From: Eutreptiella sp. 'Long Island Sound 2002'
Lineage: Eukaryota > Euglenozoa > Euglenophyceae > Eutreptiales > Eutreptiaceae
NCBI GenBank assembly: GCA_964036045.1
Contig: OZ038381.1
Span: forward strand, 103,731,367 to 103,795,366
Direction of reading: 5' to 3'
Length of the DNA: 64,000 nucleotides
Shown: positions 12,346-22,683 of the stretch, piece by piece
How positions within the stretch are numbered: the first letter of the stretch is position 1
How the letters are laid out: every line of letters starts with the position of its first letter
Made by a program: the position numbers and the translations under genes
The notes under the pieces: generated by a model
What the model saw: the letters and a program-made list of their open reading frames with translations, nothing else
Told to the model about the DNA's origin: nothing
Database searches by the model: none

Positions 12346-13535
12346 GGTGTCGAGTGGCTGCAGGCCATGCTGGAATTTCCCGTAAAGTGAAATTGCTGGT
12401 GTGCACAAGGCTTCTCAGCGCGAGAAAACTACTGATGAGAATGACACGGTTCATTGGACAGTTCTGTAGGTAGCAAAAAAACTAAAGCTCCATAACAAAC
12501 CACAAACTCGGATCTCCCATGAAGGGGCTACCTGTGCATGGGGAAGTCTGTGCAAACAATGAACATCACAAGGCAAGCATCCCTGCACATTGCTCCAATG
12601 ATCACTTCATTTCCTTCGCCTTCTGAAGAAACCCATCAATTACTTTTGAACATGTGCCATTTATTCCAAAACGCTCAACGATGAAGACGATCCCAGAGTA
12701 TGCAGAGAGGCGTTTGTCCAACAGCCTCCAACTGCACTTTTGACGGAAAGGCCATAAGCAAAACCCCTCCTGCCCCACCCATGCCCCAACACCCCAGAAC
12801 AACGGTTAAAAGCCCACATGAACCCTCAGCAAGCCCCACCAGCCCCAAGCAATCCTCAACACCCCTCAATACCCCTGACTGGTCACGGTCCAATACCCCC
12901 CTTTCTTGGACCGCTCCTGCCAAAATAGTCCAACTCTTGGCCAAACGAACACACGCACGACAACACAATAAATAGAGAGGCCAAAAATACCTCGGATGAA
13001 CAGGTGCACCCCTCCACCACAGCTCCACCTTGAGGGGAATAAAAAGCGTTTGCAGGCGCATCCATTATCAAGTAAGGACAGGATTGTTCCACAGGCTTGC
13101 CCATCCTTGAGAGGTTGATGAAGGAGGGTGCGGTTAGCATGTGCTGGATGTGGACTATGACCAAATGCTTCACAACTATTCATCTACGAAAATGCAAAAT
13201 GTGTTCATTGTCCAATCCTTGCAGCCAGCCCGCCCTCGAGCGGCTAGCTAATGCCCATATTGACACTGTGCCGCCAACGCACTACAGCTCTTGCCCTGAA
13301 ACCCAGCCACAGTGTGTGGTTGTGTGGGTGAAACCCATCAATTTTGGAAACCACAATCAGACTTTCCACATTGCAGCAATGTTCGGGTACGCTCCACCGC
13401 GTCCTTTCCGCTCTCTGTCACGGCACTCTTTTGTTTTCCACAACTCTCATTGTGCTCATGGTGCTTGGGCACAACTCATTTGCACATGAACATGGGACCA
13501 AAGACCAATCTGCCGCTCCCTCCTGCCCTTTCACT
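12346..13535. other. Spacer with possible captured gene fragments
   Basis: This unique sequence lies between minisatellite blocks 2 and 3. One minus-strand frame near 12602-12712 looks like a terminal exon and is listed separately. A + strand frame at 13097-13489 (130 codons) has balanced composition but no recognised domain. Confidence 0.35.
12602..12712 (-). pseudogene. Possible terminal exon of a captured host gene
   Basis: On the minus strand a frame reading LDKRLSAYSGIVFIVERFG, then INGTCSKVIDGFLQKAKEMK and a stop, looks like real protein and not repeat translation. It is preceded by a plausible 3' splice site (a pyrimidine/purine-mixed tract ending in GTGCAG near 12732). A candidate upstream exon ends with a GAG|GTATTT donor near 12990. 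I do not recognise the family. It could be a fragment of a cellular gene carried in the insert. Confidence 0.3.
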
Positions 13536-13735
13536 GTGCACAGTGCGTGCATGCAGTAGGCACAGTGTGTGCGTGCGTGCAGCGTGCACAATGCGTGCAG
13601 CGTGCACAATGCGTGCCTGCAATGTGCACAATGCGTGCGCGCAGCGTGCACAATGCGTGCGTGCAGTGTGCACACTGCGTGCGTGCAGTGTGCACACTGC
13701 GTGCGTGCAGTGTGCACAGTTGGTGCGTGCGTGCA
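13536..13735. repeat. 22-bp minisatellite, block 3
   Basis: This is the same unit and orientation as blocks 1 and 2, slightly more diverged (GCGCGCAGCG, TGCCTGCAAT variants). Confidence 0.9.
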
Positions 13736-14344
13736 ACATGGGATGTGCACGGGGCAAACGGTGCATACCATCAAGAGCCGAGGCGTGATATGTTGCTTCT
13801 TCTTGTTTTCTCTTGATGCGTTGCCCGCAAGCTCCAACATCTCGGCGCTCAAGAACTCCAACACACCAGCCACATACACAGGTGCTCCCTTGCCAACACT
13901 GGAAGAGTACCGCCAATTTGCGGGATAGACGACATTGCTTTGAGAAGAGAAGTGGAGCATCATGCATCATGCATCATGGATTGCAACCGCAGCAGAATCA
14001 TCAACCACCACAACGGCAAGCCAAACCACCACTTGAATGGAGAGATGGGACAGGCGGGCAAAAAATGACCGACACAACTGTGATATTTCCTCTGTGATAT
14101 TTCAAGTATGATATTTCTAGCATAGACCCACAAGCTCCCTAACGCTTGCTTCTGTCCTCCACCACTGGGTCGAATTTAAGCATTCCCATACAATTCACCC
14201 AAAATACCATCAATATGCAAATGCAAATGTGTGTACAACGCAATGCCAAAGGCAACAAGCAAAGGCTCAACAGATGCATGGAGTTGTCTTGTTGGGTTCC
14301 ACAAATCACTCAGGTTGGTAATCACGACGAAATCACAACAAAAT
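13736..14344. other. Unique spacer inside the insert
   Basis: No gene is recognisable. A short tandem CATGCATCATGCATCATG occurs near 13961-13978. Composition becomes A/T-rich toward the right. Confidence 0.35.
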
Positions 14345-14965
14345 CACTCTAATCCACATTTGTGGCTTCAAAAGTGGAAATATGGCTATTTAGGGGCACT
14401 TTTTGCACCCTCCGGAAGATTATCTTGAGTAAAAGGCATGTAGGGTCACAATTTGTTGCTTGGCAAGCCTAACAACGGAGCTCTAGGGAAAAATTTCATT
14501 AATGCCAAATCACACGAAAGCACAACGACATCAATGAAATCAACCATTGTGGGTTCAAAAGTGCAAATACAGCTGTTTGGGAGATTGTTGGCACCCTCCG
14601 GATAATTATCTTGAGTAAAGGTCATGTAGGGTCACAGTTTGTTGCTTGGCAAAGTTTGTTGCTTGGCAAGCCTCACCTAGCTCAAGGGACAAACTTGATC
14701 AACTTGAGATCACACGAAAGCGTGACGGTATCACTTTAATCAACATTCATGTGTTCAAAGGTGCAAATATCGCTGTTTTGGGCCTTTTTCGGCACCCTCC
14801 GGGTTATTATCTGGGGTAAAGGGCATGCACGGTCACAAATTGTTGCTTGCCAGGCCTCACGTAGCATTGAGGACAAACTTCATCAATTTGAAATCACACG
14901 AAAGCGCGACCGTATCACTTTAATCAACATTTATGTGTTCAAAACTGCAAATATAGCTGTTTTGG
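14345..14965. repeat. Tandem repeat, about 190-bp units (3-4 copies)
   Basis: The phrase TTCAAAAGTGCAAATAYAGCTG and its variants recurs near 14370, 14556, 14755 and 14939, giving spacings of about 184-199 bp. Each unit also has GGCACCCTCCGG, ATTATCTTGAGTAAA and ATCACACGAAAGC. It is unrelated in sequence to the poly-G satellite apart from its period. Confidence 0.85.
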
Positions 14966-15080
14966 GCCTTTTTTGGGCGAAAAATGGTGTTTTTTGGTCA
15001 TGGCGCCCCTGAAACACTTGTTCAGTGGCTTCAATGGCATGCAACACATCTGTCTTGGAGTCCAGCACCCTCAAGTTACG
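14966..15080. repeat. Solitary satellite unit
   Basis: The stretch has the same words as the diverged units near 10020-10130: GGGCGAAAAATGGTGTTTTTTGG at its start and GCAACACATC with GAGTCCAGCACCCTC at its end. It lies about 4.5 kb from the main array. Confidence 0.7.
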
Positions 15081-15107
15081 GGGGGCAAAATCTCACCATC
15101 CAGCCCT

Positions 15108-15506
15108 GAAATTCCCGGTTTTAGCACTTTGTGAGCACATTTAAGGTCATCCATGGTGTGTTTCGGCCTTTGAGGTGCTAAAAACGGATTTAGAGGGCTG
15201 CCACCATGAAGTAAGAGGTTGTTTTCCTTTGCAAGTGTCCAATGGTGCTCCATGCAACATATGACGCTGATTTCAAGGGTTCAAGAGGCAATGCGCATGA
15301 GTTATTCCCGGTTTTAGCACTTTGTGAGCACTTTTAAGGTCAGCCATGGTGTAGTTCGGCCTTTGAGGTGCTAAAAACGGACTTAGAGGGCTGCCACCAT
15401 GGAGTAAGAGGTTGGTTTCTTTTGCAAGTGTCCAATGGTGCCTCCATGCAACATATGACGTTGATTTCAAGGGTTCAAAAGGCAATCCGCATGAGTTATT
15501 CCCGGT
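15108..15506. repeat. Tandem repeat, 197-bp units (2 copies)
   Basis: Two consecutive copies begin with TTCCCGGTTTTAGCACTTTG (near 15112 and 15308), and a third start is visible at about 15499. The copies are nearly identical. Confidence 0.85.
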
Positions 15507-16647
15507 TTTGGTTCCCCTGTGAAATGGGTGTCATGAATCGACGATTAGATCAAGTAAACACGCCAAATCAACACCAAGTAAAAGCGACGTGAGCAAATGC
15601 AAAAGAAGGAACACATCACGTTTATCCAGCAGAGATGTCCGTTGATTCATGCCACCTCGTTGGCATGGTTGAAATGGTTGGCATAGTTGGCATGGGAACA
15701 CCCAAAAATGGGCCCCTCCAAATGCAAAAAATTGCATTTCGGATAATGGAAGATGTATGAGTCGTGCACCTACCTCAGGCCTCACCCCCGTCATCCTCAT
15801 CAACGCCTCCTTCACTTAGGTTCTTCCGGCTTCGAGGAGTCGTGACTCCTCCAGAGCTTCCCCCGAGATCTTGGCAAGATATCCCACTCTGGGTTTAGTA
15901 TCCTACTACCGGGCGTCATCACGAGAGCGCCAGCCCTCGCTCCACCTCACAATAGTTGCGAATGCAAATGGGCACCTTGGGATACACATTATTTTCCACC
16001 GGGATCACCTTCGTGTTGGAATCGTTAAATTGGAATCAAAGAGTGCTACCGGATAGGGTTAACACTAGTAACACCAGCATCGTACTTCGTCCTTCTCCGA
16101 GAATAAGGCTCCAAAAATGGCCATTTCGTGCCCAATATAGAGTCTCGGTCGGGTTTGGTTCCGTCAATTGTATAGCCAAGAAGTGCAACAAAGTCATCTT
16201 ACTTAATGTGTCCCACATAAGGACTACATGGCCACCCCTTCCAAGGTGCTGGGTGGCGTAATGTGACCCCTCTATGCAAAAAAGAAGGCCAAAAAGGCTC
16301 AAAAAGGGCTTATTTTCGTCAAAAATCCACTGGGAGGTTGGATTCGGGGGAATGTGAATACTCAGATCTATAGATGCGCTACGATCAATACTATTGAGCA
16401 ATTCACTGCTGCTCTCCCAGTGGCAGATTTTGCGAAAATGGCATTTCTTTGACTTTCATTTTGCGGCGATCGGTGCCGCGGCAGTTGCATGCGGGTACAG
16501 TCCGGCTCTGGCGATGGAACTCAAACCACAGTGATTTAGGAAATAAGAAATTGACGATTCGTTTCCCGGTTTTCTCGACAATCACGTCAGGACTGATAAC
16601 TTGAAAACGAAAATGCTACATTTCTGAATTTACAGACAAATTGGAAA
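15507..16647. other. Unique right part of the insert
   Basis: This is about 1.1 kb of moderately A/T-rich DNA without tandem repeats or a convincing reading frame. The subterminal sequence shares the word AAAATGGC with the left end. I see nothing else. Confidence 0.4.
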
Positions 16648-16660
16648 TTAAAAACCTATG
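16648..16660 (-). repeat. Right terminal inverted repeat
   Basis: TTAAAAACCTATG is the exact reverse complement of the left terminus at 7500-7512. The right 642-bp direct repeat starts at the next base. Confidence 0.9.
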
Positions 16661-17302
16661 GGCCATGCAACACATGGGCCTACAGGACCTCACACCCTCC
16701 CCAGGAGGCCACTCCTCACACTGACCCCCGCAACCAGGCTCAACAGATTGCCGCATCGACCTCTGCTAAGCAGACCCGGCACACGTCGAGGTAACGCGGG
16801 CGCGATACCACGACCTGCAATTCAAGGCCACTGGAAATCGTCCCATGGAGGTACCAATAAGGGTGTTTCAAGTGCTTCCGGCCTCCAAGGAGGACGTGGA
16901 CCATGACGAACAACCACCTCTGGGGCCACCAGACGAACACGACACACACAGATGGACGCCGCACTACCGCAGGGTGCAGCACATCCTGAGGCAACAAGAC
17001 AAGACAGACCTAAACGTTGCCATGCGACAAGCGGCCACGGCGTGTGGCCTCCACGGGGGAGACACACAGGACAATGCCATCCCGCATCAGGACCTGCGAT
17101 CCATGGTCACCGCCATATGGGGCAACAAACAGGAACTACATACAGCGATACACTCCCATGACCCACAGGCCAAGCAAGACGCCCAGAACACTGCCGCACA
17201 ACTGGACACCACACGCCAGCAGCTCAGGGAGTGGCACGTCCGCCGAGCGAAGGAGCTGGCACAGGAACAGCAACGCTACCTTTAAGAACCCCAAGCCCTA
17301 CA
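16661..17302 (+). repeat. 642-bp direct repeat, right copy
   Basis: It matches 6858-7499 except for two bases. It continues without a break into the LINE reverse transcriptase, whereas the left copy is continuous with the upstream LINE. Removing one copy plus the insert therefore rebuilds an uninterrupted LINE. Confidence 0.9.
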
Positions 17303-18460
17303 AGTCCTTGAACCACGTCGACAAAGTCCTGGGGGAAACTGGCCACCGGGGCATCAAGGCGGTGCGCCTGCAAAAGGGCACAGTGACAAACGACCCCAAG
17401 GTGGTCCTGGAAGAAGTCCTAAACAGCTTCCAACGCCAACACAATACCGAGGACGAGCAGTTATCCGCGTACACGGAGGAATTGATATCGCATTTGCCGA
17501 AACTCTACAACCCGACACAAGGACGAGACATGCACTGCACCCCGTTCACCCTTCGGGAACTGGATAAAGTACTGTACAATCTACAACCAGGAAAAATCCC
17601 GGGGGTAGACGGCCTCCCGGCAGAGCTCTACCGCAGGCTCCCACTGAACCTAAAGAGGCACTTGGCCGCGCGCCTATGGGATATCGCAATTAGGAAAAAA
17701 GAAATACCACCCGATTGAGCAAACCTGGTACACCCGCTGTACAAGAAGGGCAAGTGGGCGAAATGAGACAACTGCAGACCCATAGTGTGCGCCACCACGG
17801 AAGTCAAACTCATCTTCATGCTCATCCTCAAATGGGTGGCCCCGGCAGTATACCGCACTGTACCGCCCACGATGTGGGGTGTCATACCAAGTAGGTCGCC
17901 GCTGGAAGCCATATTTATACAAGACGCCGTGGTAGATATGGACCCGATCAGCGTCACCAGCATGACCCTGGATGTCTAGGGGGCCTTCCCCAACACCCCG
18001 CACCGCCTTGTATGAGCCGTCTGAAAACGCATGGGACTCCACTTTCAGGGTTTCCTGCACGCATACCTTGCCACCCGCATGTATGCAGTGAAAGCTGATG
18101 TGGGCACCACCCCATGGGTCCACTTCACCAGTGGAGTCCCACAAGGGGGTGCGGAGGGCTCATCTCTCTTGCTGCTCGTCAGCCCCCCGCTGTCTTTTTA
18201 CTTCCGACGCACCTACCCGGACGTGGCACCATACCCCCTACAGACCACGCTCATAGCGTTCGCGGACGACATGGCAGTGGTGACCGCCACCACCCGCCAG
18301 CCCCTGCCAACCAGCCCGGACACCGCAAGGGCCACCAAAGTACTCCATGATGTCACCAACTATCTGGAGGGCAACCAGCTACTGGTGCACAACGTCAAGT
18401 CTGCCACCATGGAACACAACGCACTACTGCCGCCGCGGAGACCCGCCCATGAACCAAGTA
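17017..18460 (+). pseudogene. LINE reverse transcriptase (decayed)
   Basis: A single frame carries the non-LTR reverse transcriptase blocks in order: PGVDGLPAELY (about 17600), CRPIVCATTEVK (about 17780), TLDV-stop-GAFPN (about 17975), SGVPQGGAEGSS (about 18130) and the catalytic FADDMAV (18259-18279). The enzyme copies element RNA at the nicked target. The frame has at least five in-frame stops (mostly TGA). Two TGA codons sit where the minus-strand homologue has Trp, and a TAG sits where it has Gln. Such stops can arise by single C-to-T or G-to-A changes. The catalytic Asp pair is intact, but the gene cannot make a full protein. Confidence 0.85.
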
Positions 18461-20160
18461 GGCACGGCCACCTACCTGGGAGTCCAACAAGCGGCCACCA
18501 AGAACGAGGTCAGCCTACCACCCAACCTGCTACGGCAGCTCAGGCAAACACTTGTCATAGCATGCATCGTGGCGCTCTCCATCCAGGCCCTGGCATACTT
18601 CCTCCAAGCCGTACTCAACGCAGCCATAGGGTTCGGAGTCCTGCACCTGACGCACCCCCAACTAATGCTGCAGGAGGCCGCTGCCACGGTACAGCGGGCG
18701 TGGGCCATCCATGGCCACCGACCCACGTCACTACCCGCTGTGGTGCGCGCTGCGTCACCACCATACTATGGGGACAACACCGATCACCTAGTCAGCAATG
18801 CCTACACGGCTCACACCGCGACCCACCTGCACCGCCTCATGCAGAACCATGAACCGGAGGTGAGGGAGGTATTCACGCTGACACTGCGAGAGGCCGAATA
18901 CCATTGCAACACATGTTCCCAGTACATACTTCATCAATGGGTCCTCCCCCCCATAGTAGGGACCCGCATATGGAACCACCTACAGCTCCTGCTACCCCAC
19001 CACCAACATGTCATCGAAACAAACCATCCGTGCAGGGAAACAGGTCCTGTGGCAATCCTACACACCGATGTGGGTGGAGGACCGACGGGGAGCATGACCA
19101 CTCTGGACCTATTCGGCACCGACCTACACCTACTACGAGTCACAACAAACGAGATGCGGGCCCTCCAGCGAGTGGGCAAACACCATGTCCCCTTCCTGCA
19201 GCACCCGGAGTGGCCTAACAAATCAGTCGCGGAAAATCACATGCAAAACGCGGCCACACCTACCGGACACCCACAGCCGACCGATGGGGAGGTACGTGAA
19301 GCGTACGATCTGTTTTGGTGCACACACAAACACCCACTACAGCGAGCCCCACCACGCAGGAACCAAGCCCACCACCGGCCGCTGGAACAAGTGGAATATG
19401 TACCGGGCACCACAGTCCCAGCGGTACTCCTCCTGGCACCCAACGGACTCAAACCCACATTGCGACGTGGCAGGGCGCACCGCAACTTGCGGATGCTACC
19501 GCCGCCCACGGCACGCAACTTCAGCCCGCCGCCACTGCCACAGAAGGCGCTGACGGGCACCCCCACCCCTTGCGGGAGATGTGGACCCCAAGCGCTGGCT
19601 ACCCCGTGGCCCCTCCTCCAACTTCTGGCAGCATATCACCACACACCAACGGCCCACGCTACGCCGGAACAACACCGATGGCTACATACACACTTCGAAC
19701 AGGCTTCGGCGGAGGACACGACCAGCGTTGCGTGCGGACCCAACACCACAGCGGAATGGAGATTCCAACAGGGAGCGTGGGACACCAAACACCCAACCAT
19801 TACCTCCCTGGTGCTGGCCAAACACCGCAGCACCACGCCGGAGGCCCCCGCCAACCCTTTTAAACACCACTGCTCCGAAGTCCAGGACTGGCAGACACCT
19901 GAATGGACCACATTCCACCCACAGAGGGCGTACCTGCTCCAATATGTGTACAGCGATGTCACGCAAGGCCACGAAGGGAACAAGGAGTATGTACGCATCA
20001 ACCGAGCAGCAACCGAGATAATCCACCAAGGAATAGGTGTCTACGCTACCCGAAGGCTACAACCGGCCATAACCACGCCATGGGCCACCGCGGAGCAGGG
20101 AGCGCAACTTCACGCCTACCACCCGATGGCGCCGTGCCGTCTGCCCCGCCTGGATGACCG
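18347..20160 (+). pseudogene. LINE reverse transcriptase thumb/connection region
   Basis: An open frame of about 600 codons follows the FADD block after a frame change. It contains the thumb-like segment (for example LGVQQAATKNEVSLPPNLLR) and a His/Thr/Pro-rich connection leading to RNase H. The minus-strand LINE has the same order (GVTQATRHHHKTLPNNLEGR at about 54150). The middle part, about 19300-19880, is low complexity. It is part of the same polyprotein. Confidence 0.6.
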
Positions 20161-20162
20161 CA

Positions 20163-20555
20163 ACACCCCCATCTTTGCGGATGCCTCCAGCACCACGAAC
20201 CTCACCCCAGCGGCTGGGGGGGGCAGCCTTCGAGCTGCGGACGGACACGGCGGGCCGACTACGCCAACGCCACCTCATGGGGGCCACCATCTTTGGACCC
20301 TCCTCGCACGGAGAACTAAAGGCGCTAGCGATCATCGTGGACGCCATCAACGACATCCACCAACAGCCGCGGGACCACACGCACGATGTGTGGGTCGTAG
20401 TGGACGCAGCGGTGGACTTCCAGATCGTCCGCAAACTGGCTTGACAGCCCCTACACAAGGGAACCGACTCCCGCCTGCGTACCCAAGCCCTTCACCTCTG
20501 GGTGGCCTAATGGCACCTCCCGAAGCATGTCGTCTTACACCTCGTCGAACAAGAG
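20163..20555 (+). pseudogene. LINE RNase H domain, split by the LTR element
   Basis: The frame has an RNase H-like start, IFADASS, with the first catalytic Asp near 20178. Then come HGELKAL with the Glu near 20310 and VWVVVDAAVDFQI with the next Asp near 20400, followed by HLVEQESHGY at 20540-20567. This matches the minus-strand LINE RNase H (YFTDASG, SLGELRTL, ISVVVDTTVD, HIVEQESHRY). It would degrade the RNA strand of the cDNA hybrid. A frameshift falls near 20210, and the domain is cut by the LTR element after codon Tyr at 20563-20565. The final stretch resumes at 23758. Confidence 0.75.
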
Positions 20556-20563
20556 TCCCATGG

Positions 20564-20567
20564 ATAC
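20564..20567 (+). repeat. Target-site duplication ATAC, left
   Basis: These four bases immediately before the 5' LTR are repeated immediately after the 3' LTR (23754-23757). Confidence 0.75.
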
Positions 20568-21653
20568 TGATACATTTGTGGCTATGGGCTCATATGCAGG
20601 TTCATTTTTATAGGTAAAAGTATCTCCATGGAGGCCAGGAAAACTCCAGGAGTACGCTGACACTCCAGTGCAGATGTCAGCTACTCTGTGGTATCAGAAG
20701 GTAGCTTCAGCTTGGCCTGCGAAAAGCTATTTTAGTCATTTTTTTAAAGTTTTTGAAGTTTCTAAAACATTTGAAGGTTCATTGAAGCTTCAAAGTAATT
20801 AGAACCAACGGGGCGGCAGCGGGCGCCAGTTGTTGCCGTCATTTTTACGACATTATTATCATGACGGAAAATGTCTTAAATGTTCTTAAAAGCTCCAGAA
20901 AAGCTGTTTTTATATCAGTTTTTAATGAATTATGATGTATTTTTAGTGTATTTTATAGCATTTTTCAAGAAAATGCACCATCTTGCACATTTCCTACTGA
21001 CCGCCTGCTGCGACGGCCGTTCCCTCCCCTATGGGGGATATTAAGTATAGGTCCATAGGGTTTCAGAAAAAATATCAAATGGCGCCAGAATGCCCTAAGG
21101 CCTCTAGGCTGGCGCTTGGGGGGAGACCCATGTTTCAAGTTTTAACCATGTTTTCAACATGTTCATGACATTGTTTGACTTGTTTGACCTTGGTTTGACC
21201 CAGAACTGACTTACACATGTTGACAACAGCACAGTTCATGTCAACGACAGTCGTTGACGACCTGAATCTCAGGTCAGAGGGCCTGTGGTGCCCTGATTTA
21301 CTGTGATTTTTCCTCAAGATTTGACCTTAGCACATGGTTTGGTACTTAGGTATGTTTACATGTGTAATAACCTAAGTTATTGCCTTGTTTGCCCTCTCTT
21401 CATTCTACAGGATACCAGATTGTGTCATGTGCCGAGCAAAGCTTCTAGAACAATTTGTATTTGCGTGGTATTACGGAATCTCTTGTGCCTATTTGCTCTT
21501 CTAATGTGTCTTGAAGAGTGCTCACATAGCCTCTAAAATGAGTGCTCCATATGCCTCAAAAAAGACTACAAAAATGGGTTTGAAAGTCCTCCAGCTCCTC
21601 CCCATGGAGCAGATTTCAGTACCCAAGATCCAAGGGCGTACCAATACGCGTCA
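20568..21653 (+). repeat. 5' LTR
   Basis: It begins TGATACATTTGTGGC and ends ACGCGTCA. It matches 22684-23753 along its whole length with scattered substitutions and small indels. A plausible splice acceptor (TTCATTCTACAG near 21411) lies upstream of the element's ATG at 21538, which is itself inside the LTR. Confidence 0.88.
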
Positions 21654-22314
21654 AAATTGTTCTAGAGTCGATGCAGCTCTGAAGAAGAACCCGGAGTTCT
21701 TTGTGTTCTTCAAGGTCTGTGGACCCCCGGCACAAGCAACAAGAAGGAGCCGACCGAAGGAGCTCGACCTCTTCACCAAGGCCAAGATTGGACCGCAGCC
21801 CAACCAGTGGACGCCCTGGTCAGGCCTGGGGAGGCCTGGAGCAACAATACATCCAGGTATGTCCTCCACAACGTCCACCTCCTCCTCAAGTACTTGGACT
21901 GGGGAGCATCATCAAGAACGTCAAGAAAATCAAGGAATTGATCATGACCAAGATAGTCAGCCTTGGTGGGCCACTTACTCTCGCTCAGAAGCGGCGGCGA
22001 TCGCCGAATATTTTACGACCAATTCGTCAGCGACGTCCTGCGACGACAATGGGCCAGAAACCAGCCCAATAAAATGGTATGACAATGCTCCACATGAGTT
22101 TCAACAAGCCATTGATTCTTATGAATCCCAACATCACAACGATCAAGAATGTGACATGTGGAACAGCTCCAGGGAAGGTAGCTGTCGCCAGACGACGACG
22201 TCAAGAAGAAAAGAGCGTCGTCCCCTCACAGCCAAGGAGCTGGAGATCTTTGACAAGGAGATGGACAAGTTCTTCAAGAAATATAAGAGCCCCATTGGCT
22301 CTGAGAGTTGCTAA
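21538..22314 (+). CDS. LTR-element protein of unknown function (orphan)
   Basis: The ATG at 21538 gives a protein of about 258 residues. The first 38 or so codons lie in the 5' LTR; the rest is interior. It is hydrophilic, with a basic N terminus, a Ser/Thr-rich stretch near residues 108-120, several Gln/His-rich segments and a Lys-rich C terminus (LEIFDKEMDKFFKKYKSP). It has no zinc knuckle, protease or polymerase motif. It occupies the place of gag but I cannot assign it to the Gag family. The same N-terminal codons recur in the 3' LTR, where they run into LINE sequence. It might be a structural protein or the remainder of one. Confidence 0.5.
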   Translation: MSAPYASKKTTKMGLKVLQLLPMEQISVPKIQGRTNTRQNCSRVDAALKKNPEFFVFFKVCGPPAQATRRSRPKELDLFTKAKIGPQPNQWTPWSGLGRPGATIHPGMSSTTSTSSSSTWTGEHHQERQENQGIDHDQDSQPWWATYSRSEAAAIAEYFTTNSSATSCDDNGPETSPIKWYDNAPHEFQQAIDSYESQHHNDQECDMWNSSREGSCRQTTTSRRKERRPLTAKELEIFDKEMDKFFKKYKSPIGSESC

Positions 22315-22672
22315 CCCTCTCTAATCATATTAGTTTGATTTTTCCAAGCCCTTTGTCATTTCTTGGCAGTCCTGCCAGAGTCCCAGTGATATATATTCGG
22401 GGGGTTTTGTTGTAAATACTTCTGTTTTCCGGCGATTCTTGCCATTGTTTGGTTGTACTATACTTTTTTTTAAGGTTGTTTGAACCATACATTTTACTTG
22501 CAGCCCAGCTTTTTATACTTGTTTCCTTTGCTTGTGTCTTCTTGCCCACGGACTCTGTTTTTTCAGGATGGGTATTTTTGGAAACACTGAAGCAGGAAAA
22601 ACATATAGGGCAAAGCATGAGGTACTTTTACCCCTTCGAGGTTTCTCTAAGCAAAGCTCATAGAAACCTTTT

Positions 22673-22683
22673 AAGGAGGGGGG
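22673..22683 (+). other. Polypurine tract
   Basis: AAGGAGGGGGG directly abuts the TG of the 3' LTR. This is the usual place for the plus-strand primer of LTR elements. Confidence 0.8.

Larger units (their letters stand above)
7500..16660. mobile_element. 9161-bp satellite-rich insert with 13-bp terminal inverted repeats
   Basis: The segment starts with CATAGGTTTTTAA and ends with its exact reverse complement. Both ends coincide to the base with the ends of the flanking 642-bp direct repeats, so it has the form of a transposon insertion into the LINE. Inside are three tandem families with a period near 190 bp, three blocks of a 22-bp minisatellite, and some unique sequence. No transposase, polymerase or recombinase is recognisable, so if it is mobile it is non-autonomous or its gene is intron-split beyond recognition. 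The 99.7% identity of its flanks implies a much younger event than the decay of the LINE it interrupts. Confidence 0.8.

Noticed and set aside
10630-12473. Long Cys/Val/Ala-rich open frames on both strands over the minisatellite
   Set aside because: They are translations of a 22-bp repeat that lacks stop codons. Several frames on both strands are open equally, and the peptide simply repeats every 22 residues.
10752-13735. CRISPR-like array
   Set aside because: The 22-bp units are contiguous, with no unique spacers, and the setting is eukaryotic.
6858-17302. Assembly artefact as the cause of the 642-bp duplication
   Set aside because: An assembler error would not place perfect 13-bp inverted repeats exactly at both junctions. 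It cannot be fully excluded without reads.
17700-18030. UGA read as Trp (variant genetic code)
   Set aside because: Some TGA codons fall at Trp positions, but others do not, and TAA and TAG stops also interrupt the LINEs. Decay explains all of them.
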